Shown here piece by piece: positions 8,385-16,962 of a stretch of 64,000 nt of DNA. The DNA comes from Bilophila wadsworthia ATCC 49260. Lineage in GTDB: Bacteria > Desulfobacterota > Desulfovibrionia > Desulfovibrionales > Desulfovibrionaceae. Within the stretch, counting starts at the first letter, position 1; each line of letters starts with the position of its first letter. The notes beneath the pieces are model-generated. The model searched no databases. It was not told the DNA's origin and worked only from the letters and a program-made list of their open reading frames with translations. The stretch covers positions 1-64,000 of the forward strand of contig NZ_JNJP01000007.1 of assembly GCF_000701705.1 (NCBI RefSeq). Direction: 5' to 3'. A program made the position numbers and the translations under genes.

Positions 8385-11135
8385 ATGAAACCTTCCCTGG
8401 CCTCCGCCCCCACCGTCATCACCTGCCACAGCAACGCCGACTGGGATGCCCTGTCTTCGATGATCGGCATGTCCATGATCTACCCCGACAGCATCATGAT
8501 CTTTCCGGGCAGCATGGAAAAGCCGCTGAACCAGTTCTTCAACGAAACCGCCGTATTTCTGTATACCTTTAAAAATATAAAAGAGATCGATCACGCCAGC
8601 GTGAAGCGCGTCGTCGTCGTGGACACGCAAATCCGTTCCCGCGTGCCGCAGGTGCAGGATCTGCTCGATCTTCCCGGCGTGGAGGTGGAGGTATGGGATC
8701 ACCACCCCACCCCCTACTCCGGCGAAAAGAACAAGGTCATCAATGCCGACGTGACGCACATCGGGACCACGGGCTCCACCTGCACGCTTATCTGCCAAGC
8801 CTTGCAGGAACGGGGCATCACCCCGGCCTGTCAGGAAGCCACCTTTCTCGGGCTCGGCATCTACGGCGACACGGGCGCGTTCACCTACACGTCCACCAAG
8901 CCGGAAGATTTCCTTGCGGGGGCATGGCTGCGCCAGCACGGCATGGATCTGCCCTTCATCGCTGATCTCGTCCAGACGGGCATGACCAGCGTCCACATCA
9001 AGGTTCTCAACGAACTGCTCGACTCCGCCACCGCGCACGAAATCGGCCCTTACAGCGTGGTCCTCGCCGAAGCCACGCTGGACAGCTTCATGGGCGATTT
9101 CGCCTACCTCGCCCAAAAATTCATGGAGATGGAATCCTGCAACGTCCTGTTCGCCCTCGCCAACATGGAGGAAAAGGTACAGGTCGTGGCCCGCAGCCGC
9201 GTGGACGCCGTGGACGTCGGCCAGATCTGCAAGGCGCTCGGGGGCGGGGGGCACCGTTTCGCGGCGTCCGCTTCGGTCAAGAGCATCCCCATCCCCGAAC
9301 TCAAGGACGCCATCTTCCAACAGCTGTACATGCAGGTAAACCCGAACAAGCAGGCGCGGGATCTCATGTCCTCGCCCGCCGTCGGCATTGAGGACAGGCA
9401 GACCATCCGGGAAGCGGAACAGCTCATGAACCGCTACGGCCTCAAGGCCGCTCCCGTCTTCCGGGCGGGGACGCGCCATTGCATCGGCTATATGGAATGC
9501 CAGACGGCTTCCAAGGCTATAGCCCATGAACTGGGCGACATGCCGGTTTCCGAATACATGCAGCGCACCATCCTGACGGTCCCGCCGGACGCCCCTCTCC
9601 AACGCCTCATGAAGATCATCGTGGGCGCGCACCAGCGGCTGGTTCCCGTCGTCGAAAAGAACGAGGTCATCGGCGTGGTCACCCGCACCGACCTCATCAA
9701 CATGTTCGTCGAGGATCCTTCCGGCGTGCCCATCCCGGTCAACACCAGCGCACGCGAACGGAATCTGGCGAAACTGCTGTCCACCCGGCTCCCACAGCCC
9801 ATGCTGCACATGCTCCACAGGGCCGGGGAACTCGGTGACCGCCTGCAGGTCAGCGTCTATGCCGTGGGCGGTTTCGTCCGCGACATCATGCTCAGCCGCC
9901 CCGCCGTGGAGTTCGACGACGTCGATCTGGTGGTCGAAGGCGACGGCATCGCCTTTGCCAAGGCGCTGGCGCAGGAACTTGGAGGCCGCGTCCGCGAGCA
10001 CCGGACCTTCATGACGGCCCTCATCATCTATCATGACGAAAACGGCGAGGAACAACGCCTCGACGTGGCCACGGCGCGCCTCGAATACTATAAATACCCC
10101 GCCGCCCTGCCCACCGTGGAGCTCTCTTCCATCAAAATGGATCTGTTCCGCCGCGACTTCACCATCAACGCAATGGCCCTCCGCCTCAACAAGGGGCAGT
10201 TCGGCTGCCTCGTCGACTTCTTCGGCGGCCAGAGCGACATCCAGCGCAAGACGATCCGCATCATCCACGCCCTGAGCTTCGTGGAGGATCCCACCCGCAT
10301 CATCCGGGCCGTGCGCTTTGAGCAGCGGTACGGCTTCCACATCAGCACGCAGGGCGAAAAGCTCATCAAGAACGCCCTGTCCCTGAACCTCGTGGAAAAA
10401 CTGTCCGGCGCGCGCATCCTGCACGAGCTGAACCTCATCTTCCGCGAGGACGAACCGGAAACCTGCCTGCGCCGCCTCAACGAACTCGGCGTACTGGCCG
10501 CAATCCATCCGAGCCTCGTCCTGAACGCCGACAAGAACGAACTCCTCGACTCCCTGCGCGAAGTCATCGACTGGTACCGCCTCCTCTATTTCAAGGAAAC
10601 GCCGGAACTCTCCACCCTGTACCTCATGGCCCTGTGCAGTGCCGTCCCGGCCATCGAGACGGCGGACATCCTGCACCGCCTCGGGCTGACGCCCACGATG
10701 CGCGAAGAAATCCTCAGCCTGCGGGAAAGCGTGCGCATGACGCTGGTGGAACTCATCAACTGGCACCGGGATACGCAGAAGAAGGGGCAGGCGGAACAGT
10801 CCGTAAGCCGCTTGTGCGCCCTGCTTGCTCCCCTGCCCCTCGAAAGCACGCTCTACCTGATGGCCCGCTCCGACAACGAGGAAATCAGCAGCAGCGTTTC
10901 CCAGTACATCTACAAATGGCGGCAGATCAAGGTGGACATCAACGGCGACGACCTGCACCGCCTCGGCCTGGAGCCCGGGCCGCAGTTCGGCAGCGTAATG
11001 CGCATGGTCCTCGCCGCAAAGCTGGACGGGAAGGCCGAAACGAGAGAAGCGCAGCTGAAACTGGCTGAGGAACTGATCAGGAAAGGATTTCCGGGAAACG
11101 GGACGGCGGGCGCCGCCCCGAAGAAGCCGCGCTGA
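8385..11135 (+). CDS. DHH phosphoesterase-CBS-tRNA nucleotidyltransferase fusion
   Basis: 916 aa in three parts. Residues ~5-310 are a DHH/DHHA1 phosphoesterase domain (NADWDALSS, VVVDTQ, WDHHPTPY, GGGGHRFAASA). Residues ~320-440 are a CBS pair (LMSSPAVGIEDRQTIREA, VPPDAPLQRLMKI). Residues ~465-900 are a class II CCA-adding or poly(A) polymerase-type nucleotidyltransferase (GGFVRDIMLSRP, FDDVDLVVEGDG, RRDFTINAMA, VEDPTRIIRAVRFEQRYGF) with its helical RNA-binding tail. The nucleotidyltransferase adds A or CCA to tRNA 3' ends; the DHH part may act on nucleotides or nano-RNA. The fused arrangement is known in several Deltaproteobacteria and Aquificae. AAGGA precedes the ATG, and the gene follows xerD by 18 bases. 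Confidence 0.9.
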   Translation: MKPSLASAPTVITCHSNADWDALSSMIGMSMIYPDSIMIFPGSMEKPLNQFFNETAVFLYTFKNIKEIDHASVKRVVVVDTQIRSRVPQVQDLLDLPGVEVEVWDHHPTPYSGEKNKVINADVTHIGTTGSTCTLICQALQERGITPACQEATFLGLGIYGDTGAFTYTSTKPEDFLAGAWLRQHGMDLPFIADLVQTGMTSVHIKVLNELLDSATAHEIGPYSVVLAEATLDSFMGDFAYLAQKFMEMESCNVLFALANMEEKVQVVARSRVDAVDVGQICKALGGGGHRFAASASVKSIPIPELKDAIFQQLYMQVNPNKQARDLMSSPAVGIEDRQTIREAEQLMNRYGLKAAPVFRAGTRHCIGYMECQTASKAIAHELGDMPVSEYMQRTILTVPPDAPLQRLMKIIVGAHQRLVPVVEKNEVIGVVTRTDLINMFVEDPSGVPIPVNTSARERNLAKLLSTRLPQPMLHMLHRAGELGDRLQVSVYAVGGFVRDIMLSRPAVEFDDVDLVVEGDGIAFAKALAQELGGRVREHRTFMTALIIYHDENGEEQRLDVATARLEYYKYPAALPTVELSSIKMDLFRRDFTINAMALRLNKGQFGCLVDFFGGQSDIQRKTIRIIHALSFVEDPTRIIRAVRFEQRYGFHISTQGEKLIKNALSLNLVEKLSGARILHELNLIFREDEPETCLRRLNELGVLAAIHPSLVLNADKNELLDSLREVIDWYRLLYFKETPELSTLYLMALCSAVPAIETADILHRLGLTPTMREEILSLRESVRMTLVELINWHRDTQKKGQAEQSVSRLCALLAPLPLESTLYLMARSDNEEISSSVSQYIYKWRQIKVDINGDDLHRLGLEPGPQFGSVMRMVLAAKLDGKAETREAQLKLAEELIRKGFPGNGTAGAAPKKPR

Positions 11136-11228
11136 AGCCTCCTCCGCAAGCGGGAAGGGCTTGCCGTGAGCGCCCTTGCCGTGTAGAAGAGGAAAAACGA
11201 TTTTCACTCAAGATAAGGAAGCTGTCGT

Positions 11229-11735
11229 ATGACACATCCTCTGTGGGCCCCGTGGCGTATGGACTATATTTTGGGGCCGAAACCGGATTCGTGCGTTCTG
11301 TGTCTCCCTCCCGATGATCTTTCCCATGACGAGGAACGGCTCGTCCTGTACCGTGGCAAGACCGCTTTCGTCATCATGAACAAATTTCCGTACAACAACG
11401 GGCATATCATGGTGGCTCCCCTGCGGCACGTCATGGATCTGCCGCTTCTGGCGGCGGAGGAATCGACGGAAATCATGGAATTGCTCAAGCAGTGCACGAC
11501 CATTCTCAGGGAGTTTTTCAAACCGCAGGGCATCAATGTAGGCCTCAACCTCGGCGAAGCCGCCGGAGCGGGCATCCGCGACCACCTGCATTTCCATCTC
11601 GTCCCCCGCTGGAATGGCGATTCTTCATTCATGGCCGTGATGAGTGAAACGCGGGTCATCCCCGATCATCTGGCTTCGACCTATACCAAACTCAAACCCC
11701 TTTTCGCCCGGTTGCGCCCGGGCCAACCCGCATGA
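11229..11735 (+). CDS. HIT-family hydrolase/phosphorylase
   Basis: 168 aa with the histidine-triad motif HLHFHLVPRW near residue 118, preceded by NVGLNLGEAAGAGI. The N-terminus (LWAPWRMDYI, CVLC) matches the Ap4A phosphorylase-like HIT branch common in Deltaproteobacteria and Actinobacteria. Expected activity is nucleophilic attack by the central His on nucleoside polyphosphates or adenylates. AAGGAAG precedes the ATG, and the lapA-like gene follows after 10 bases. Confidence 0.88.
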   Translation: MTHPLWAPWRMDYILGPKPDSCVLCLPPDDLSHDEERLVLYRGKTAFVIMNKFPYNNGHIMVAPLRHVMDLPLLAAEESTEIMELLKQCTTILREFFKPQGINVGLNLGEAAGAGIRDHLHFHLVPRWNGDSSFMAVMSETRVIPDHLASTYTKLKPLFARLRPGQPA

Positions 11736-11745
11736 GGAGAGGTCT

Positions 11746-12156
11746 ATGCGTTACATCAAAGTGCTGCTGCTGGTCATTCTGTTTTTCCTGGTCATGATGT
11801 TCTTCGTGCAGAACCAGAGTGCGTTCTCGCAGGCCGTCGCGCTGAAACTCGACCTTCTGTTCCTCCCTCCGGTCGAATCCGCTCCTCTGCCCTTCTACAC
11901 CCTGCTGATCATCTGTTTCGTCCTTGGCGCCCTGTGCATCCTCGCCATGCTGATGTGGGACCGGGTTTCCCTGTCCGCCAAGCTGACGATGGCCAACATG
12001 CGTGCCCGCGGCTTTGAAAAGGACGTCGCCAAGGCCCTCAAGACCAACGAGGCCCTTCAGAAGAAGCTTGACGCCGCCGAAGCCAAGGCCGCCCAGCTCG
12101 CCGAAGATGTCGAAAACGCGAAAAAGTCCGCTTCAGCGCTCACCGAACAGGCGTAA
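11746..12156 (+). CDS. LapA/DUF1049-family membrane protein
   Basis: 136 aa. Two N-terminal hydrophobic segments (about residues 5-22 and 45-68) are separated by a short loop containing the family-like VQNQSAFSQAV. A positively charged stretch and an Ala/Lys-rich coiled coil (residues ~85-130) complete the protein. This is the layout of LapA (YciS-like) proteins that partner LapB in LPS regulation; function here is by family only. GAGGAGAGG precedes the ATG. Confidence 0.75.
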   Translation: MRYIKVLLLVILFFLVMMFFVQNQSAFSQAVALKLDLLFLPPVESAPLPFYTLLIICFVLGALCILAMLMWDRVSLSAKLTMANMRARGFEKDVAKALKTNEALQKKLDAAEAKAAQLAEDVENAKKSASALTEQA

Positions 12157-12171
12157 CCCTTAATCTTTCAT

Positions 12172-12213
12172 AATGCCCACGGATGGTCCCTCGCGGGACC
12201 GTGCGTGGGCATT
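12172..12213 (+). terminator. Nested hairpin between the LapA-like gene and mutS
   Basis: AATGCCCACG (12172-12181) pairs with CGTGGGCATT (12204-12213), and GGTCCC-TCGC-GGGACC forms an inner stem. Only TATTG follows, so termination is not certain. It ends about 10 bases before the chosen mutS start, so it could also act as an attenuator or an RNA-stability element. Confidence 0.5.
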
Positions 12214-12223
12214 ATTGCAGCAT

Positions 12224-14884
12224 ATGAGCCAACAGCCCGCATCTCCCCGCCTTACTCCTATGTTCGAACAGTACCTCCGCATCAAGGAGGGCTATCCTGA
12301 CGCCCTGCTCTTTTATCGCATGGGCGACTTTTATGAACTTTTTTTCGAGGATGCCGAAGTCGCCTCGCGTGAGCTTCAAATCGCGCTGACTTCGCGCAAT
12401 CCCAACGCGGAAGCCCCCATTCCCATGTGCGGCGTCCCGTGGCATGCCGCCGAAGGCTACGTCAGCCAGCTCCTGAACAAGGGCTACAAGATCGCCTTCT
12501 GCGATCAGGTCGAAGACCCCAGAGCCGCCAAGGGGCTTGTCGAGCGTGCCGTCACCCGCGTCTACACGCCCGGGACCGCCGTCGAGGACGTCAGCCTCGA
12601 ACCCAAGGGGCATACTTATCTCGGGGCCCTGTTCTGGAGTGCCGACACGGATCGCGGCGGGTTCGCGTGGGTGGACGTCTCCACCGGCTACTGGGCCGGG
12701 CTGCACGTCAAAAAGAGTCAGGAACTCTGGCAGTGGGCGCAGAAGATCGCCCCGCGCGAACTCCTGTTGCCGGAAGACGCCGACGTCCCGGCCTCGCTGC
12801 ACCTCACGGACATTCAGGCCGTCCGCGTCCCGCTGCGGAGCCATTTCGACTACAAGCGTTCCGCCGAGCGCGTCCTTGCCGCCCAGTCCGTCGCCGAACT
12901 GGGAGCCTTGGGTCTGGAAGGCCGCAAAGAGCTGGTGCAGGCCTGCGGCGCACTGCTCGCCTACCTGGAACAGACGCAGATGCAGGATACCAAACATCTT
13001 GCGCCGTTCGAGCCTCTGGATCTCGGCCAGCACCTCCTCATCGACGACGTTACGGAGCGCAATCTGGAACTGTTCCGCCGCCTCGACGGGCGTAAAGGCG
13101 TGGGTACGCTGCGCCATGTGATCGACTCCACGCAGACGCCGATGGGCGGCCGCCTGCTTGAGGAGCGCCTGCGCAACCCTTGGCGCGAGCTTGCGCCCAT
13201 TCAGGAAACGCAGGATGCCATTGCATGGCTTATCGCACATCCCGAAAACAGGAAAAAGCTGCGAGAAACGCTTTCCGGCGTTTATGATCTTGAGCGGCTG
13301 TCTACCCGTATCGCCCTGAACCGGACCTCCCCCCGGGACATGCTGTCGCTCAGGCAGAGCCTTGCGGCGCTTCCTCCGGTCAAGTCCGCTATCACGTCCT
13401 CCGATGCCGATACGCCCAGAGTGCTCCGCTCCATTACGGAACATTGGGATGATCTCGGCGACCACGCCGCCACGCTGCAAAAAGCCCTTGCCGACGATCC
13501 GCCGCAGTTCATCACCGAAGGCGGGCTGTTCAAGCAGGGCTACAACGCCGAACTGGACGAACTGCTGGATCTTGTCGAGCACGGGGAAAACAGGGTCAAG
13601 GCGTTGCTCGACGAGGAGCAGAAAGCCTCGGGCATCAGCAAGCTCAAGCTTGGCTACAACCGGGTCTTCGGCTACTACTTCGAGCTGTCCAAAGCCGTTG
13701 GCGGCACACCTCCCGAGCATTTTATCCGCAGGCAGACGCTGGCCAACGCCGAACGTTTCACGACCGTCCGCCTCAAGGAACTGGAAGAAAAACTGCTTTC
13801 CGCCGCCGACCGGCGCAAATCGCTTGAGTACAAGCTGTTCCAGCAGCTTCGCGGGGCATTGGCGGAAGCCCGCCCCCGCATCCTGTTCATGGCCGACATG
13901 CTGGCGCAGCTGGACTATTGGCAGTCGCTGGCGGAAACGGCGGTGCGCCACAACTGGTCGCGCCCCGTGCTCCATACCGGGCAATCCATCACGATCAGAG
14001 AAGGACGTCACCCTGTCGTCGAGGGCATCATCGGGGAAGCCGCGTTCGTGCCCAACGATCTTCATATGGATGAGGACAGACGGCTCTTGCTGATCACCGG
14101 CCCCAACATGGCCGGTAAGTCGACCGTGCTCCGCCAGACCGCGCTGATCTGCCTCCTCGCGCAGATGGGCTCTTTCGTCCCGGCCCGGGAAGCGCAGCTT
14201 GGCCTGTGCGATCGCATCTTCTCCCGCGTGGGCGCTTCGGACAATCTGGCGCAAGGCCAGAGTACGTTCATGGTGGAGATGATGGAGACCGCGCGCATCC
14301 TGCGTCAGGCCACCAAGCGCAGCCTCGTCATCCTTGATGAAATCGGACGCGGCACGAGCACGTTCGACGGGCTGGCTTTGGCGTGGGCGGTTGCTGAAGA
14401 GCTGGCAAGGCGGGCCGGGGGCAGCATCCGAACCCTCTTTGCCACGCATTACCACGAACTCACGGCACTGGAAGGCAAGATCCCCGGCGTGCACACCATG
14501 AACATCGCCATCCGGGAATGGAACGGGGAAATCGTCTTCCTCCGCCGCCTGATCCCCGGACCGTCCGACCGGAGCTACGGCATCGAAGTTGCGCGTCTGG
14601 CGGGCGTCCCACAGCCCGTCGTCCAGCGGGCCCGGGAAATCCTCGCCCAACTGGAGCAAAACAAAGGCTCCTCACCCGTCCGCCAGGTCATGCCGAACCT
14701 TCTGCCCGGCATCCAGCTTCCCGAGTCCAAGCCCAAGAAGGCCGTCGAGGAAGTCGCCGTTGCGGAACCGGAGCACCCGTTGCTCGTGGCGCTGCGGGAC
14801 ACCAATCCCGATGCCCTGACCCCTCTTGAGGCCCTGAAACGAATCACGGAATGGAAACTTTTATGGGGAGGCCCAAAGCAATGA
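12224..14884 (+). CDS. mutS: DNA mismatch repair protein MutS
   Basis: Mismatch-recognition ATPase of ~886 aa. Domain I has the mismatch-contacting FYRMGDFYELF. Connector, lever and clamp domains follow. The C-terminal ATPase has Walker A GPNMAGKST, the switch motifs GRGTSTFDG and THYHEL, and the helix-turn-helix region YGIEVARLAGVP. ATG 12224 (MSQQPAS) is chosen because an upstream in-frame ATG at 12173 lies inside a strong hairpin. The downstream lipoprotein overlaps by 4 bases. No mutL is visible in the window. Confidence 0.95.
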   Translation: MSQQPASPRLTPMFEQYLRIKEGYPDALLFYRMGDFYELFFEDAEVASRELQIALTSRNPNAEAPIPMCGVPWHAAEGYVSQLLNKGYKIAFCDQVEDPRAAKGLVERAVTRVYTPGTAVEDVSLEPKGHTYLGALFWSADTDRGGFAWVDVSTGYWAGLHVKKSQELWQWAQKIAPRELLLPEDADVPASLHLTDIQAVRVPLRSHFDYKRSAERVLAAQSVAELGALGLEGRKELVQACGALLAYLEQTQMQDTKHLAPFEPLDLGQHLLIDDVTERNLELFRRLDGRKGVGTLRHVIDSTQTPMGGRLLEERLRNPWRELAPIQETQDAIAWLIAHPENRKKLRETLSGVYDLERLSTRIALNRTSPRDMLSLRQSLAALPPVKSAITSSDADTPRVLRSITEHWDDLGDHAATLQKALADDPPQFITEGGLFKQGYNAELDELLDLVEHGENRVKALLDEEQKASGISKLKLGYNRVFGYYFELSKAVGGTPPEHFIRRQTLANAERFTTVRLKELEEKLLSAADRRKSLEYKLFQQLRGALAEARPRILFMADMLAQLDYWQSLAETAVRHNWSRPVLHTGQSITIREGRHPVVEGIIGEAAFVPNDLHMDEDRRLLLITGPNMAGKSTVLRQTALICLLAQMGSFVPAREAQLGLCDRIFSRVGASDNLAQGQSTFMVEMMETARILRQATKRSLVILDEIGRGTSTFDGLALAWAVAEELARRAGGSIRTLFATHYHELTALEGKIPGVHTMNIAIREWNGEIVFLRRLIPGPSDRSYGIEVARLAGVPQPVVQRAREILAQLEQNKGSSPVRQVMPNLLPGIQLPESKPKKAVEEVAVAEPEHPLLVALRDTNPDALTPLEALKRITEWKLLWGGPKQ

Positions 14885-15348
14885 AAACATGGATCACGCC
14901 GATACTGTGCTGCCTGCTGCTGATCGCGGCGGGATGCGGCAAGAAAGGGGATCCGGTCCCCCAAGACAAGAAAAACCTTTTCTCGTGGGAAAGCGCTGAT
15001 GCCGCCCTCACCGGAAACGGCTGCCTCGCCATCTCCGCGCTCATGAAAGGCGCGGCGCGCAACGTGGACGGTTTCTCCATCGAGCTGGAGCCGCTGGCCG
15101 CGTCCGCCGATTCCACCCTGCCGAAGGAATTGCAGACGCCGCAGGATACCTGCGAAGGCTGCCCCTTCACCCCGCGCGAAACGCAGGAACTGACGCCGCA
15201 GCAAGCCGTCCCCACGGATTCGGGAACGCGGTTCGCGTTTACCTACTGCCCGCAAACCAAGGCGGCGGCGTACCGCTGGCGTCTGGTGGCTCGGAACGTC
15301 TTCATGGCCTTCCCCTACGCGCTGACCCCTGTGAAGACCGTTCGCTAG
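14881..15348 (+). CDS. Predicted lipoprotein, co-translated with mutS
   Basis: 155 aa. A signal peptide with lipobox LIAAGCGKKGDP (lipid-modified Cys ~18) resembles the short LptM/YifL lipoprotein motif (GCGKKGP) at its start, but the protein is longer. The mature part has a CEGCPF pair and no recognised domain. The ATG overlaps the mutS stop (ATGA) and GGGGAG lies upstream. It ends in TAG. Family unknown beyond the lipobox. Confidence 0.75.
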   Translation: MKTWITPILCCLLLIAAGCGKKGDPVPQDKKNLFSWESADAALTGNGCLAISALMKGAARNVDGFSIELEPLAASADSTLPKELQTPQDTCEGCPFTPRETQELTPQQAVPTDSGTRFAFTYCPQTKAAAYRWRLVARNVFMAFPYALTPVKTVR

Positions 15349-15380
15349 ATCAGATTCCTCGAAACACTCTGAAAGTATCA

Positions 15381-15416
15381 GTGAGGGAGCCTTTTTCTCA
15401 GGAAAGGCTCCCTCAC
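15381..15416 (+). terminator. Terminator after the mutS-lipoprotein operon
   Basis: GTGAGGGAGCCTTTT and GGAAAGGCTCCCTCAC form a long near-perfect stem 32 bases after the stop codon. Confidence 0.75.
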
Positions 15417-15420
15417 TTCC

Positions 15421-15743
15421 CCTAAAAACCTTACAAAAAGAAACGCCTCTACCTCCCTCCAAAACCTTTTGTGCATACCAAAAGCCTGCTCGCAGTTTTC
15501 CGGCACAAACGGCCTTTGGAGCAAGGCCATCAAAAAAAGAGGATAGTTTTAACCATCCCCTCTTATATTGAAAACGCGGCAAAGCCTTCATCAAAAAGGA
15601 CCTGCCGCGTTTTTCTCTTATGGCGCTTAAAAATGCTTCCGCCAGATTCCGCCGTAGGGGAAATTTCCGCCTTCGCCTTTGGAAGCCTTCCCCAACAGAG
15701 GCTCTGCGAAAAAATCCCATTCCCTGATGGGGCATCACACTGT
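15421..15743. other. Intergenic region with a second terminator (15571-15613)
   Basis: No supported gene. AAAACGCGGCA (15571-15581) and TGCCGCGTTTT (15603-15613) form a perfect stem with T/A runs on both sides, so it can stop transcription in either direction and probably ends the minus-strand ruvAB-thyX-pgpA unit. A weaker inverted repeat, GAGGAT/ATCCCCTC, lies at about 15539-15562. Confidence 0.6.
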
Positions 15744-16211
15744 TCAGACACCCCAAAAACCGACCAGCTGCAACAGCCACATGACCAGCAGCGCCTGCAG
15801 ACCCGCCATGACATCATCGATCATGATGCCGTAGCCTCCGGGCAACCAGCTCTCGGACGCATGGACGGGCCACGGCTTCCACATATCGAAAATACGGAAT
15901 AAGACGAAGGCAATGCCGATTTTCGCCCAACCAGGATCGGAAAACGGCAACAGGACCAGCCACATGCCGAGCAGTTCGTCGATAACGATCTCCCCCGGAT
16001 CCTTGTAGCCGAGTATCTGCTCGCCACGGGTCGCGGCCATCCCGCCAATCCAAAACACGAGCACGAGCACCACAATCCGGGCGACGAACGGCAGCGGGAT
16101 GAACAGAAACGGAGCCAGAACCGCCGCCAACGCGGAACCGCATGTCCCCGGCATGATAGGAGACAGCCCCGCAAAACCGAGCCGGCAAAAGGCGAGTATC
16201 AGTTTATCCAT
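15744..16211 (-). CDS. pgpA: Phosphatidylglycerophosphatase A
   Basis: Membrane phosphatase that makes phosphatidylglycerol from phosphatidylglycerophosphate. The 155-aa product has several membrane spans and the family motifs GTCGSALAA, KDPGEIVIDELLGMW and, near the C-terminus, GGYGIMIDDVMAG with paired Asp. ATG 16211 follows AGAGGG; longer reading upstream would overlap thyX and is not conserved in character. It is the last gene of the ruvA-ruvB-thyX-pgpA run, 11 bases after thyX. Confidence 0.92.
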   Translation of the reverse strand: MDKLILAFCRLGFAGLSPIMPGTCGSALAAVLAPFLFIPLPFVARIVVLVLVFWIGGMAATRGEQILGYKDPGEIVIDELLGMWLVLLPFSDPGWAKIGIAFVLFRIFDMWKPWPVHASESWLPGGYGIMIDDVMAGLQALLVMWLLQLVGFWGV

Positions 16212-16222
16212 TACAACCCTCT

Positions 16223-16951
16223 CTATGCTTTGGCAGGAAAACGCCCGCACGAGAACTTTTCCCCTTCGGGACAGTACCGCAGCCGCTCGCACTTGGCACC
16301 AGCCAGGCCAAACACCTCGGGCAGCACGCCCCGGCACAGCGCGAGCATCTCGTCCGCAACGTGCCGGATTTCCCACTGCGCACGGCGGCAACAGCGGTGC
16401 TCAAAGAAATTCAGCAACGCGCGGCAGTTCATGGTCACGACAATGTTGCTCGCCGTGGCCTGCGGCAGGACAAAACGCGCATCCTCATTCGCCTTGGACC
16501 CGGTCCGACCTGCTTCTTCAAGCAATCCTTTAAGATCCCGGTAAGCGGAACCAATTTCCCGCATGATCCCTTCAAACCGCGCCAGCGCTTCCGGATTTTT
16601 CTGGATCTCCGGCGGGATCAGATAGTCGAAATCGGAACCGTCCACATAGCGCTGGCTCTGCTGCGAATATGAGGCGATACGGTGGCGCACGAGCTGATGC
16701 GTCAAGGCGCGGGACACGCCGCCGAGCGCAAAGGTGAAACTGACGTGCTCAACCGGGCTGGCATGGCCGGACTCCATGATGGAAGCCACAAACTGAGCCT
16801 GCTTTTCGCGGCCAATGTCCCCGGCGAGCAGGCGGGGCCACATATCGGCCACAAATCCGGCGTGATAGCATTGACGAAACGCCGCATACACCAAGGAAAG
16901 CGGTTCCGGCGTATGGGCAAGCAATTCGACACGAGGTTGGACTACGGGCAT
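16223..16951 (-). CDS. thyX: Flavin-dependent thymidylate synthase
   Basis: ThyX makes dTMP from dUMP using FAD and methylene-tetrahydrofolate. The 242-aa product carries the ThyX signature RHRIASYSQQSQRY (RHRxxSxxxxSxR) near residue 88, plus ESGHASPVEH, FVLPQATASNIVVTMNCRALLNFF and the C-terminal Cys-rich stretch. It lies 11 bases after ruvB. No thyA is visible, so this is the only dTMP synthase in the window. Confidence 0.96.
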   Translation of the reverse strand: MPVVQPRVELLAHTPEPLSLVYAAFRQCYHAGFVADMWPRLLAGDIGREKQAQFVASIMESGHASPVEHVSFTFALGGVSRALTHQLVRHRIASYSQQSQRYVDGSDFDYLIPPEIQKNPEALARFEGIMREIGSAYRDLKGLLEEAGRTGSKANEDARFVLPQATASNIVVTMNCRALLNFFEHRCCRRAQWEIRHVADEMLALCRGVLPEVFGLAGAKCERLRYCPEGEKFSCGRFPAKA

Positions 16952-16962
16952 ATGGTCTCCGG

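Noticed and set aside
7572..11207. 1211-codon open frame on the minus strand
   Set aside because: Antisense to xerD and the CCA nucleotidyltransferase; composition is a GC-rich shadow (His/Asp/Val/Gly rich) with no domain.
12212..14659. 815-codon open frame opposite mutS
   Set aside because: Shadow of mutS; no recognisable protein features.
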